Assembly: GCF_001618425.1 (NCBI RefSeq)
Contig: NZ_BDCU01000027.1
Span: forward strand, 62,001 to 126,000
Reading direction: 5' to 3'
Length of the DNA: 64,000 nucleotides
Origin: Nocardia fusca NBRC 14340
Lineage (GTDB): Bacteria; Actinomycetota; Actinomycetes; Mycobacteriales; Mycobacteriaceae
Positions within the stretch are counted from its first letter, which is position 1, and each line of letters opens with the position of its first letter. Below are positions 51,584-60,093 of this stretch, one piece after another. The notes beneath the pieces are model-generated. The model was given only the letters and a program-made list of their open reading frames with translations. It made no database searches and was not told where the DNA came from. The position numbers and the translations under genes were made by a program.

Positions 51584-51617
51584 CCTCGGGGCGCCCGCTA
51601 CGGCGGGCGTCCCGAGG
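51584..51617 (+). terminator. Hairpin terminator after the LGFP lipoprotein gene
   Basis: A 15-bp stem (first arm CCTCGGGGCGCCCGC, one G-T pair) with a TACG tetraloop starts nine bases after the stop codon. Confidence 0.7.
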
Positions 51618-51780
51618 GCTGTCCGGGGCCCTGCGCACTGCGCGAGGCGGAATCTCCGTTCACATGCGGGGACGGAACGAATTGTGCGCGTCCACCACCC
51701 GAAGCAGCCGGCCCGCCGATATTCCCCAACCCGGCCCCGGCGCTCACCCCGTACTCGGTCCGACCCGCTACCGTGTGTGC

Positions 51781-52638
51781 GTGCAGAAACTGTTGACCGA
51801 CCGCGACCTGCTGGAATCACTCGCGGTAGAGGTGGAACTGACCATGCGGCGCCATACCGAGATCGCCGATGAATGGCAGCCGCACGACTTCGTCCCGTGG
51901 GACGACGGCCGCAACTTCGCCTTCCTCGGCGGCGAGGACTGGGACCCCGCGCAGTCCGAGCTCAGCGATACCGCCCGGCTGGCGCTCACCGTGAGCGTGC
52001 TGATCGCCGACAATCTGCCCTCTTACCACCGAGAGGTCGGCAAATATCTACGCACCGGCACGTGGTGGCGCTGGGTGGGCCGCTGGACCGCCGAGGAGGC
52101 CCGGCACTCCGTGGTGATCCGCAACTACCTGATGGTCACCCGCGCCTGTGACCCGGTGGAGCTGGAACGGCTGCGCATGGGCCATATGACCGACGGTTTC
52201 CGGCGCGAGCCGCTGCATCTGCTGGATGTGCTGGCCGCCTGCGCGTTCGAGGAGACCGCCGCCGCCGTGCGCCATCGCAACACCGCCGCGCTCGGGGAGA
52301 ACCCGCTGATCACCGCGATCAGCGAGCGGATCGCCAAGGACGACGAGATGCAGGCCGCGGTATTCGCCGACCTCGTCGCCGCCGGTTTCGACGAGACCCC
52401 GGACCAGACCATGCGCGCCGTCGCCGACCAGGTCGCCGCGTTCCGCGTCCCCTCGGTCACCCTGCCCGACGGGCGCAGCAGCGACGAGGCTCTGGCCGAC
52501 GCCGGCATCTACGACCCGGAGAAACAGGACGAGCTGATCTTCGCGCCGCTGCTGCGGCGCTGGGATGTGTTCGGCCGCACCGACCTCGGCGAATCCGGGG
52601 AGGCGGCCCGCGAAGAGCTGGCCCGCTTCCGACCCTGA
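51781..52638 (+). CDS. desA2: Acyl-ACP desaturase family protein (DesA2-like)
   Basis: A 285-residue diiron protein of the FA_desaturase_2 family. Ligand regions: the N-terminal helix with E19 (VEVELTMRRHTEIADEW), E105-E-A-R-H109 (WTAEEARHSVVIRNYL), FEETAAAVRHR and later DDEM. DesA-type desaturases introduce double bonds in acyl carrier protein-bound chains for mycolic acid precursors. From memory it matches Rv1094 (DesA2), for which desaturase activity remained unclear. The GTG start lies seven bases after a TACCGT -10, so the transcript is probably leaderless. It is convergent with fumC. Confidence 0.85.
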   Translation: MQKLLTDRDLLESLAVEVELTMRRHTEIADEWQPHDFVPWDDGRNFAFLGGEDWDPAQSELSDTARLALTVSVLIADNLPSYHREVGKYLRTGTWWRWVGRWTAEEARHSVVIRNYLMVTRACDPVELERLRMGHMTDGFRREPLHLLDVLAACAFEETAAAVRHRNTAALGENPLITAISERIAKDDEMQAAVFADLVAAGFDETPDQTMRAVADQVAAFRVPSVTLPDGRSSDEALADAGIYDPEKQDELIFAPLLRRWDVFGRTDLGESGEAAREELARFRP

Positions 52639-52647
52639 ATCCACCTA

Positions 52648-52687
52648 CGGTGCGACGCGACCGTCGATCGACGGTCGCGTCGCACCG
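52648..52687. terminator. 40-bp perfect palindrome between convergent desA2 and fumC
   Basis: Two 20-bp arms (left arm begins CGGTGCGACGCG) are exact complements with no loop. It lies nine bases after the desA2 stop and 38 bases after the fumC stop, so a bidirectional terminator is the likely role. Confidence 0.7.
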
Positions 52688-52725
52688 AATGCCGCGTCAT
52701 CCCGGGTCCCCGGGGCGGCGCGGCA

Positions 52726-54126
52726 TCAGTCGTTGTCGATATTCGTCATGGACAGGACGTCCAGGCGCCGGTCGAGTTCCTCCTCGCTCAACCCGTCGCC
52801 GATCAGTCCGCGATCGATCACCGTCTGACGGATCGTCTTCTGCTCCCGCAGCGCCTGTTTGGCCACCGCCGCCGCCTCCTCGTAACCGATCGCCGAATTC
52901 AGCGGGGTCACGATGGAAGGCGAGGATTCGGCCAGGGTACGCAGCCGTTCGACGTCGGCGGTCAGCCCGTGCACACACCGGTCGGCGAACAGCCGGGACA
53001 CCGCCGCCAGCAGCCGGATGGATTCGAGCACATTACGCGCCATCACCGGGATATAGACATTCAGCTCGAAATGGCCGCCCGCCCCCGCGAAAGCCACCGC
53101 GGCATCGTTTCCGATCACCTGCGCCGCCACCTGGGTGACCGCCTCCGGCAGTACCGGATTCACCTTTCCGGGCATGATGGAACTGCCCGGCTGCAGGTCG
53201 GGCAGTTGCAGTTCACCCAGCCCGGTCAGCGGGCCCGAACCCATCCAGCGGATATCGTTGGCGATCTTGGTCAGGCTCACCGCGACCGTGCGCAGCGCCC
53301 CGGAGACCTCCACCAGCCCGTCCCGCGCCGCCTGCGCCTCGAAATGATCCTCGGCCTCGGTCAGCGCGTCGATCCCGCTGGCCCGCACCAACTCCGCCAC
53401 CACCTTCGCCCCGAACCCGGCGGGCGCGTTCAGCCCGGTCCCGACCGCGGTACCGCCGATCGGCAGTTCACCCAGCCGCGGCAGTGTCGCCAGCAGCCGC
53501 TCCATACCCGCCGCGACCTGCCGGGTGTAGCCGCCGAACTCCTGGCCCAGCGTCACCGGGACCGCGTCCATCAGATGGGTGCGCCCCGACTTCACCACCG
53601 TGCGCCATTCGGTCGCCTTGTCCAGCAGCGCCAGCCGCAGATGCTCCAGGGCGGGCAGCAGATCCTTGATCACGGCCTCGGTGGCCGCCAGATGGGTCGC
53701 GGTCGGGAAGGTGTCGTTCGACGACTGGGACATGTTCACGTGATCGTTCGGGTGCACGGTGACCCCGCGCGCGGCCGCGATCGAGGCGATCACCTCGTTG
53801 GCGTTCATATTCGAACTGGTCCCCGACCCGGTCTGGAACACATCGATCGGGAACTGGTCGTCGTGGCGGCCCTCCGCGATCTCGGTCGCGGCCGCGACGA
53901 TCGCCGCGGCCCGCTCCTCATCGAGCAACCCCAGATCCCGGTTGACGACCGCGCAGGCCCCCTTCAACAGCCCGAGCGCCCGGATCTGCGCCCGCTCCAG
54001 CCCTCGCCCGCTGATCGGGAAGTTCTCCACCGCCCGCTGAGTCTGGGCACGCCACAGCGCGTCCACCGGAACCCGGACCTCGCCCATGGTGTCGTGCTCG
54101 ATGCGGTACTGCTTCTCCTCGCTCAT
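52726..54126 (-). CDS. fumC: Fumarate hydratase, class II
   Basis: A 466-residue TCA-cycle enzyme: fumarate to (S)-malate. Signature segments are QTGSGTSSNMNANEVIA, HVNMSQSSNDTFPTA, SGRTHLMDAVPVTLGQE and the flexible active-site loop GSSIMPGKVNPVLPE. Length is normal and the start MSEEKQYRIEHDTMGEV is conserved. It is transcribed alone. Confidence 0.97.
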   Translation of the reverse strand: MSEEKQYRIEHDTMGEVRVPVDALWRAQTQRAVENFPISGRGLERAQIRALGLLKGACAVVNRDLGLLDEERAAAIVAAATEIAEGRHDDQFPIDVFQTGSGTSSNMNANEVIASIAAARGVTVHPNDHVNMSQSSNDTFPTATHLAATEAVIKDLLPALEHLRLALLDKATEWRTVVKSGRTHLMDAVPVTLGQEFGGYTRQVAAGMERLLATLPRLGELPIGGTAVGTGLNAPAGFGAKVVAELVRASGIDALTEAEDHFEAQAARDGLVEVSGALRTVAVSLTKIANDIRWMGSGPLTGLGELQLPDLQPGSSIMPGKVNPVLPEAVTQVAAQVIGNDAAVAFAGAGGHFELNVYIPVMARNVLESIRLLAAVSRLFADRCVHGLTADVERLRTLAESSPSIVTPLNSAIGYEEAAAVAKQALREQKTIRQTVIDRGLIGDGLSEEELDRRLDVLSMTNIDND

Positions 54127-54319
54127 GTTCCCGAGCCTATGCCGCGTCCCGGCGATGTTGGCGTGCCACGCGTGAGGTCCAGGTCACCGGAATTCCCCTC
54201 GATGGATGCCGGACCCGGCCCCCGCGTGGGCCTGGAACACCTGCTCGATACCTCGCTACGCCCGCGAGACAACTGCTCACCGATCGAAATCCCCGGTAGC
54301 CGGGTGAGCTCGCTCCTGC

Positions 54320-55033
54320 TCAGTCGTGTCCGGTGGAGACGAGCCGGTCGATCTCGCGACTCAACTCCGCGTGCGAGATCGGGTCGATATGGAAATCCTG
54401 GTAGCGGTGCCGATAGATATAGCGCCCATCGTCGGCGACATCGAACCAGCTCAGGTAGCGAGGTGGCGGCGGGTCCGGTTCACGCAACCGGTGGCGCGCC
54501 TCCAGGAACCCGGATCCCGCGCGCGGCGCCTTCAGCAGTCGGCGCATCCGGTCGGCGGGCTGGGGTTTGCCGCCGTTCCACACCTCATAGGTGTCACGGA
54601 GCCGGTCGATACTCTCCACCAGCGGTGCCCGGCTTCCCTTGGGCTGTTCCCCGAGTATTTGTAGAAAGATTCTGCGGACAAGCGAGGACGAGCCGATCTG
54701 CAGCACGAACTTGCCGTCGAAATCGGTAGTGGTGCCGGGGAATTGCACGGCGGTGACGGCCACCTGCCCAGCGAACGCGCCGTATGCGCGGATCCGGTGC
54801 CGGCGGCTACCTGAGAGGGTCAGCGTGTACTCGGGGTCGGCGGCGACTCGCAACGCGGCGGTGAGGTCGGGATCACCACCTCGCGGGTACGCGGACGCGA
54901 TCCCGGCCGCCAACCGCTGGAACTCGTCCTCCCAGCGCACCGACGATCGCACCTCCAGGGGATACGGATACCGGTCCTTACCGGTCTCCTTCCAGACGTG
55001 CACGAATTCGTCCGGGGCGAACTCCCATTTCAC
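54320..55033 (-). CDS. ESX secretion-associated EspG family protein
   Basis: A 237-residue EspG-like chaperone. The opening MKWEFAPDEFVHVWKETG is the characteristic first strand of the actinobacterial EspG family, and the rest (YPYPLEVRS, RRHRIRAYGAFAG, LSWFDVADDGRYIYRHRYQ) fits. EspG proteins bind PPE-type substrates in the cytoplasm and deliver them to type VII secretion. It is the last gene of a four-gene operon; its start overlaps the preceding stop by ATGA, and the gene before encodes the likely client. Confidence 0.82.
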   Translation of the reverse strand: MKWEFAPDEFVHVWKETGKDRYPYPLEVRSSVRWEDEFQRLAAGIASAYPRGGDPDLTAALRVAADPEYTLTLSGSRRHRIRAYGAFAGQVAVTAVQFPGTTTDFDGKFVLQIGSSSLVRRIFLQILGEQPKGSRAPLVESIDRLRDTYEVWNGGKPQPADRMRRLLKAPRAGSGFLEARHRLREPDPPPPRYLSWFDVADDGRYIYRHRYQDFHIDPISHAELSREIDRLVSTGHD

Positions 55034-56385
55034 CGCCGGTCACCGCGATCATCGGCCGGCTGCGCGGCGGGGGCATCGGCCCCGAGAACACCACCCAGGG
55101 CACTGATCCGAGGACCGAACAACTCTTCTTCACGATCCTGGATCAGGTAGTCGGGAGTCTTGTGCTCGTCGTCGTCCTCACCGCGCTTGCCCGCGCCCGG
55201 GGACATCATGCCCGGCATCCCGGACATCCCCCGGCTGGTACCCGCGGCCGTGGAAGCCGCACTCGGAGACCCGGTGGAGGTGTTGGGCCCACCGGGAGCC
55301 CCGGTCACCGTCTTGCCCGGGGTCTGCGTCTGCGGGGTGCCACCGGGCGTCCCGGCCGGAGTACCGGTAGGTACAGAGGGCGAACCGGTGGTGGTGGTCG
55401 ACGGTGTAGTGCGCTGCGGGTCGCCGGCCGGGTTAGTGGTTGTCGTCGTGTTCGGCTGCCGGGTGGTCGGGTTGTCGTTCGATCCGGCCGCGGTGGTCTG
55501 CGAATCCTCTTCTGTACCAGCGGTTTCGGTGCTCTTCCCCTCGGTGTCGCGCTCGCCGGGCGTTTCGGAACCCGGAGTTTCACCGCCGGGAGCGGAGGAG
55601 GTCGTTGTGGTGCCGTTGGGTCCGGTGGTGGACGTCCCACCCGGAACAGACGGCCCCGGCCCGTCACCCGGCGCCTGAACCGGCACGAAGGTCGGCACGC
55701 CGTCACCCGCGGGCTGGTAGGTCGGCTTGTACGCCATATTCATGGCTTCCACCGCGACCAGCCGTTGGTCTTCCTTGTAGCGATCGAGTGCGGCGGCAGC
55801 AGCGGGGTCGGTTGCGCCGACAACCGTCTGCGCGATCTGGGCCGGATCGACCACGGACGTGGCGATCGCCGGGTTTGTACCTGGGGAAACGGTAGGAGGC
55901 GGGGGGACGGATTTTCTCACGACCTCCGCACCGTAAGCAGCGGCTTCGACCCTCAACCCCACCGCGCGGATCACTTCCTGCACATCCGTCGCCTGATCGT
56001 AGAACTTCCGCGCAGCCCGATTGGCGGCATCGGCGAACTCCCCGTCCAGGCCGTCGGAAAGCTCTCGCTGAATGGACAGGTGAGCACCGAGCAATCCGCC
56101 GCTGAGAGCGACGGCGACTGCCCCATAGGTATCGGCGAACCGACGCATGGCAACGGGATCCATGGCCTGGACCTTGGCGTAGATCTCTTGGTGCGAGAGC
56201 CCTTCGAACTGCTCCATTTCAGTGATATAGGACGGATCACGACCGCCGTGGGATACCTGAGACCCGACGTGTTCCGCGCCCGATTGAACTTGCTGTGCCG
56301 TGAGCCGGGCCTTCACCGCAGATGGGTCTATGCCGAGCGCTGGGCCGAAGAACCCCAATTGCGAAGGTTGCTGTTCTCCGCCCAT
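55030..56385 (-). CDS. PPE/WXG-like protein with Pro/Thr-rich region, probable ESX substrate
   Basis: A 451-residue protein. Residues 1-165 are alpha-helical (for example FADTYGAVAVALSGGLLGAH and FADAANRAARKFYDQATDV), like the N-terminal domain of PPE-type ESX substrates though no PPE motif is present. Residues 170-410 are disordered, with runs of Thr, Pro and Gly. The end carries DYLIQDREEELFGPRISALG, a conserved-looking tail. No signal peptide. The ATG follows the lipoprotein stop by two bases. The following espG-like gene supports it as the chaperone client. I did not see a clear YxxxD/E signal. Confidence 0.6.
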   Translation of the reverse strand: MGGEQQPSQLGFFGPALGIDPSAVKARLTAQQVQSGAEHVGSQVSHGGRDPSYITEMEQFEGLSHQEIYAKVQAMDPVAMRRFADTYGAVAVALSGGLLGAHLSIQRELSDGLDGEFADAANRAARKFYDQATDVQEVIRAVGLRVEAAAYGAEVVRKSVPPPPTVSPGTNPAIATSVVDPAQIAQTVVGATDPAAAAALDRYKEDQRLVAVEAMNMAYKPTYQPAGDGVPTFVPVQAPGDGPGPSVPGGTSTTGPNGTTTTSSAPGGETPGSETPGERDTEGKSTETAGTEEDSQTTAAGSNDNPTTRQPNTTTTTNPAGDPQRTTPSTTTTGSPSVPTGTPAGTPGGTPQTQTPGKTVTGAPGGPNTSTGSPSAASTAAGTSRGMSGMPGMMSPGAGKRGEDDDEHKTPDYLIQDREEELFGPRISALGGVLGADAPAAQPADDRGDRR

Positions 56386-56387
56386 GG

Positions 56388-57020
56388 TCAGTTGTCCGGC
56401 CCGATAGAAGGCTCGAGAGTCTCGGCAATGTGCAGCACTCCGTCGCAGCGCTCCAAACCCGCCTCTGAACCTTCGAAAGTCCTTGAAGTGCTGAAGATTA
56501 CGAACCCCACCTTGGTACGGACGTGAATATCGCACGTCTTTACCAATCGAGGATCGCGAACCCACATCGCCTCCCGACCGTTGATCGTCAACGGCTCACT
56601 GTTTGCGCCGTTCTTGTCCACGTCCTCTTGCCAGCTCAGATTCCCGGAATCGATCTGCAGGTCCCAGTTCAATCCGTCGAAGTCACAGGTCAAGAACGTG
56701 TACTCGGCGATAAGATCCCGGCCTCGCCGCCGACTCGCCGGATCCAGCCCCGCGCGTGAGACGGCGTCATCGCTGATCCAGGTACACGGGTCGAAGACGA
56801 CCTCCGCCCGGCCATCGGTTGTGTACTCGTTTTGTTCCACCGGTGGCTGCAGGTTGGGCGCGGTGAGAGTCGGACGAGATGCCACACTTCCCGGACTGGT
56901 CGATGTACCTGCCGCCACCGGCGGCCCTTCGGCAGGAGCCTCCGAGCCCTGTGAACAGCCGACGCTCAACATCATCAGAGCACAGGATGCCGTGGCAGTC
57001 GCAAATCTCGTTAGTGTCAT
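56388..57020 (-). CDS. DUF3558 family lipoprotein
   Basis: A 210-residue lipoprotein. The signal peptide ends in the lipobox LSVGC (Cys about residue 22), followed by a Pro/Ser/Thr-rich linker and a DUF3558-type domain with FDPCTWISDDAVSRAGLDP, EYTFLTCDFDGLNWDLQI and a late Cys in LERCDGV, so two disulfides are possible. DUF3558 lipoproteins are common in Nocardia and often lie in ESX-associated operons. It overlaps the first gene of the operon by ATGA. Confidence 0.82.
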   Translation of the reverse strand: MTLTRFATATASCALMMLSVGCSQGSEAPAEGPPVAAGTSTSPGSVASRPTLTAPNLQPPVEQNEYTTDGRAEVVFDPCTWISDDAVSRAGLDPASRRRGRDLIAEYTFLTCDFDGLNWDLQIDSGNLSWQEDVDKNGANSEPLTINGREAMWVRDPRLVKTCDIHVRTKVGFVIFSTSRTFEGSEAGLERCDGVLHIAETLEPSIGPDN

Positions 57021-57388
57021 AACTGCTGAACCTCCGCCGCCGCATCGATCGCGCGCCTGTTCATTTCATCTGCCTCTTCGAACTCGCCACCGGCCTGGAG
57101 GAAAGCCGCAGCCATCCGCAAGGCGGCCTCCTTCAGCCCCGCCACCGCGTCAATGGTGAGGACGTGTTTTTCCTGGAACCCACTCTGGAGTTGTTCGGCC
57201 GAGCGGAATCCCCCGAACCCGTCCAGACGGACTATGCGCCTCAACTCATCGAGTTGCTTGTCCACACACGTGTCGACCAACCGCGTGTACACCGCCGCAC
57301 ACCGTTCCGCGGCCCCCCGCTCCATCCGGAATGTCCCCGCCACAGCTTGCTGATACAGCGCGTTCGCGGTCCCCTGCCCCACATCCAT
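57017..57388 (-). CDS. Small helical protein, first gene of ESX-associated operon
   Basis: A 123-residue all-helical protein without a signal peptide. It has a heptad-like pattern (AAERCAAVYTRLVDTCVDKQ and later EAALRMAAAFLQAGG) and no W-x-G motif, so it resembles WXG100-type or EspC-like secretion partners only in size and fold prediction. Unrecognised by name. It is translationally coupled to the DUF3558 gene by a 4-base overlap. Confidence 0.6.
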   Translation of the reverse strand: MDVGQGTANALYQQAVAGTFRMERGAAERCAAVYTRLVDTCVDKQLDELRRIVRLDGFGGFRSAEQLQSGFQEKHVLTIDAVAGLKEAALRMAAAFLQAGGEFEEADEMNRRAIDAAAEVQQL

Positions 57389-57790
57389 CCCGCTCGGCCC
57401 ACCCTTCCGTAAACTTCACTCACCATACTGGACGCACCCGCCCCCACTCCGGTTCCGCCGGGACCCCGGTACCGCGGAATCGCCTCGCGGCAGTCCGTTT
57501 CGTTCCCCACGGCCCGCCGACTGTTGCCGATCGGTCGGCGCTATATCCCGGACGCTCGGTCAGCGGGGCGTCCACGCCCGGCCCGCGCGATTCCGGGCAC
57601 GCATCCCCCGCCGTCGACCTCGGTTTTCCGGCTGCCACCACCTCGACCAGGGCCGATCCGGCTCCACGCCGGAATCGAGCCCACGTTTCGTCGCGAACCC
57701 GGCGTACTACTGCCGGTTACGCGGCATAGTGAGGTACATCACGCTCTATCCGGCGCGCGTTCAACGCCCGAGTCGACCGAGGAGTTCGTC
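57389..57790. other. Gene-free divergent region between ESX-associated operon and aldehyde dehydrogenase
   Basis: About 400 bp with no protein-like frame. Near its right end GTGA-ggtaca-TCAC forms a small dyad (57730-57743) about 50 bp before the leader ORF and may be a regulatory site. The ribosome site GAGGAG at 57779-57784 serves that leader. Confidence 0.5.
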
Positions 57791-57862
57791 ATGATGCGAT
57801 ACCTCCGCCTTCGCTTCGGCCTCCGCGCACCGCATGAATCCACTTCGAGGAGTACCTCATGA
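57791..57862 (+). CDS. 23-codon leader ORF coupled to the aldehyde dehydrogenase gene
   Basis: A short ORF, MMRYLRLRFGLRAPHESTSR plus three residues, with a strong ribosome site (GAGGAG) six bases upstream. Its stop codon overlaps the dehydrogenase start by four bases (ATGA), whereas the dehydrogenase ATG has its own GAGG upstream inside the ORF. Arg and Leu are over-represented. It may be a regulatory leader, a true small protein, or only a coupling device; no family is recognised. Confidence 0.5.
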   Translation: MMRYLRLRFGLRAPHESTSRSTS

Positions 57863-59376
57863 CCTACGCCAAGCCCGGTGCCGACGGCAGCATCGTCAGC
57901 TATGCCCGCCGATACGACAATTTCATCGGGGGTGAGTGGACCGCGCCCGTCGAAGGTAGATACTTCGACAATCCGTCTCCGGTCGATGGCGAAACCTTCT
58001 GCGAGGTGGCGCGGTCCACCGCACCCGATGTGGAGCTGGCGCTGGATGCCGCGCATGCGGCCGCCGACGGGTGGGGAGCCACGTCCACCACCGAACGCGC
58101 GAATATCCTCAACAAGATCGCGGATCGGATCGAGGAGAATCTGGAGGCGCTGGCGGTCGCCGAGACCTGGGAGAACGGGAAACCGGTCCGGGAGACGAAG
58201 GCGGCGGACCTGCCGCTGGCGGTGGATCATTTCCGGTATTTCGCCGGGGCCATCCGCGCCCAGGAAGGCGGGATCAGCGAGATCGACGCCGATACCATCG
58301 CCTATCACTTCCACGAGCCGCTGGGTGTGGTGGGTCAGATTATTCCGTGGAATTTCCCGATTCTCATGGCCACCTGGAAATTGGCGCCGGCGCTGGCGGC
58401 CGGTAACGCGGTGGTGCTGAAACCGGCAGAGCAGACGCCGGCGTCGATCATGAAGGTGGTCGAGCTGATCGGCGATCTGTTGCCGCCGGGTGTGCTGAAC
58501 GTGGTGAACGGCTTCGGGGTGGAGACCGGTAAGCCGCTGGCGTCGAGTCCGCGGGTGGCGAAGGTGGCGTTCACCGGAGAGACCACAACGGGCCGGTTGA
58601 TCATGCAGTACGCGAGCGAGAACATCATCCCGGTCACCCTGGAACTGGGCGGGAAGAGTCCGAATATCTTCCTGCCGGATGTCATGGCGGCCGACGACGA
58701 TTTCCTGGACAAGGCGGTCGAGGGTTTCGTGATGTTCGCGCTGAACCAGGGCGAGGTCTGCACCTGTCCGTCGCGGGCGCTCGTCCATTCGTCGATCTAC
58801 GACGAGTTCATGGCCCGCTGTGTGGAGCGCACCAAGGCCATTGTGAGCGGCGATCCGCTCGACGACGCAACCATGATCGGCGCGCAGGCCAGTAACGACC
58901 AGCTCGAGAAGATCCTGTCCTACATCGATATCGGCAAGAAGGAAGGCGCCGAGGTACTCACCGGCGGCGGTTCCCGTTCGGTCGAGGGCTACCCGAACGG
59001 CTTCTACGTGGAGCCGACCATCTTCAAGGGCAGCAACGATATGCGCATCTTCCAGGAGGAGATCTTCGGCCCGGTCGTCTCGGTCACCACATTCGATTCC
59101 ACCGAGGAGGCCCTGAAGATCGCGAACGACACCCTCTACGGTCTCGGCGCGGGTGTCTGGACCCGGGACGGCAATACCGCCTACCGGCTCGGCCGCGGTA
59201 TCAAGGCCGGCCGCGTGTGGACGAACTGCTATCACGCCTATCCGGCGCACGCGGCATTCGGCGGCTACAAGAAGTCGGGTATCGGCCGGGAGAACCACGC
59301 GCAGATGCTGGACCACTACCAGCAGACCAAGAACCTGCTGGTCAGCTACTCACCGCAGAAGCTCGGGTTCTTCTGA
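57859..59376 (+). CDS. NAD(P)-dependent aldehyde dehydrogenase
   Basis: A 505-residue aldehyde dehydrogenase, closest to the acetaldehyde/AldA-ExaC type. Rossmann and substrate motifs: PWNFPILMATWKLAPALAAGN, FTGETTTGRLI, LELGGKSPN with the general-base Glu, and the thiol site QGEVCTCPSR (C301 and C303). The C-terminal FGGYKKSGIGRENH is typical. A DUF779 gene follows with a TGATG overlap, a pairing seen in many actinobacteria. Substrate not certain; short aliphatic aldehydes are likely. Confidence 0.93.
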   Translation: MTYAKPGADGSIVSYARRYDNFIGGEWTAPVEGRYFDNPSPVDGETFCEVARSTAPDVELALDAAHAAADGWGATSTTERANILNKIADRIEENLEALAVAETWENGKPVRETKAADLPLAVDHFRYFAGAIRAQEGGISEIDADTIAYHFHEPLGVVGQIIPWNFPILMATWKLAPALAAGNAVVLKPAEQTPASIMKVVELIGDLLPPGVLNVVNGFGVETGKPLASSPRVAKVAFTGETTTGRLIMQYASENIIPVTLELGGKSPNIFLPDVMAADDDFLDKAVEGFVMFALNQGEVCTCPSRALVHSSIYDEFMARCVERTKAIVSGDPLDDATMIGAQASNDQLEKILSYIDIGKKEGAEVLTGGGSRSVEGYPNGFYVEPTIFKGSNDMRIFQEEIFGPVVSVTTFDSTEEALKIANDTLYGLGAGVWTRDGNTAYRLGRGIKAGRVWTNCYHAYPAHAAFGGYKKSGIGRENHAQMLDHYQQTKNLLVSYSPQKLGFF

Positions 59377-59798
59377 TGCCGGACCCGAACCGGGTGGAAC
59401 TCACCGCGACCGCCGCCGATCTGCTGCACGAGCTGATCGAACGGCACGGTCCGGTGATGTTCCACCAGTCCGGCGGGTGCTGCGACGGCAGCGCACCCAT
59501 GTGTTACCCGCGGGGTGAGTTCCGGGTCGGGGCGCAGGATGTGCTGCTGGGGCAGGTGGATGTGGACACCCCGTTCTGGATGAGCGCGGACCAGTACCAG
59601 TACTGGAAGCACACCCATCTGACGGTGGACGTGGTGCCCGGGCGCGGAAGCGGATTCTCTCTGGAGGCCCCGGAGGGTGTGCGGTTCCTGATCCGGTCCC
59701 GGCTGCTCACCGACGAGGAGTTCCTCCGCCTCGAAGCCGCGCCGCCACCGCCGACAGGCGCGAGTGCGGCCGACCGTCCAGAGAACGGCGACCATTGA
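59376..59798 (+). CDS. DUF779 family protein
   Basis: A 140-residue protein of DUF779, which is nearly always encoded next to an aldehyde dehydrogenase. HQSGGCCDGSAPMCYPRGEF holds the family's Cys cluster (C35, C36, C43), possibly a metal or thiol site. TPFWMSADQYQYWKHTHLTVDV and GRGSGFSLEAPEGVRFLIRS follow. Role unknown; assumed to assist the enzyme. The start codon overlaps the dehydrogenase stop by one base. Confidence 0.88.
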   Translation: MPDPNRVELTATAADLLHELIERHGPVMFHQSGGCCDGSAPMCYPRGEFRVGAQDVLLGQVDVDTPFWMSADQYQYWKHTHLTVDVVPGRGSGFSLEAPEGVRFLIRSRLLTDEEFLRLEAAPPPPTGASAADRPENGDH

Positions 59799-60093
59799 GC
59801 ACTGACAGTGCTGCGCTCCTCTTCAGGTGAGTCGGGGCGCGCTTCCGCCGGAACCTCCTCGCGGCTCCGATGGTTCGCCTCGGCGCTCGGGGCCGCCCGG
59901 TTCCGAGGCGGCGGAGTGGACAACGGGAGCCGCGAGGGACCCGGCCCCCGACTACCGCCGACCGGGCTCGGCGGGTCGGGCCGTATGCGGCGACCCGGTA
60001 TCGGATCATCGATCGAATTCGGCCGGAGCCGATCAGTTTGGGCTCCGGGATCCGTCGTCAGTGCATACCAGCCGTCAGCCGAGGAGGATCGTC

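Noticed and set aside
55162..56526. Open frames of 172 to 454 codons on the plus strand across the PPE-like gene
   Set aside because: They mirror the Pro/Thr-rich coding sequence; the minus frame is supported by overlaps with both neighbours and by a sensible helical N-terminus.
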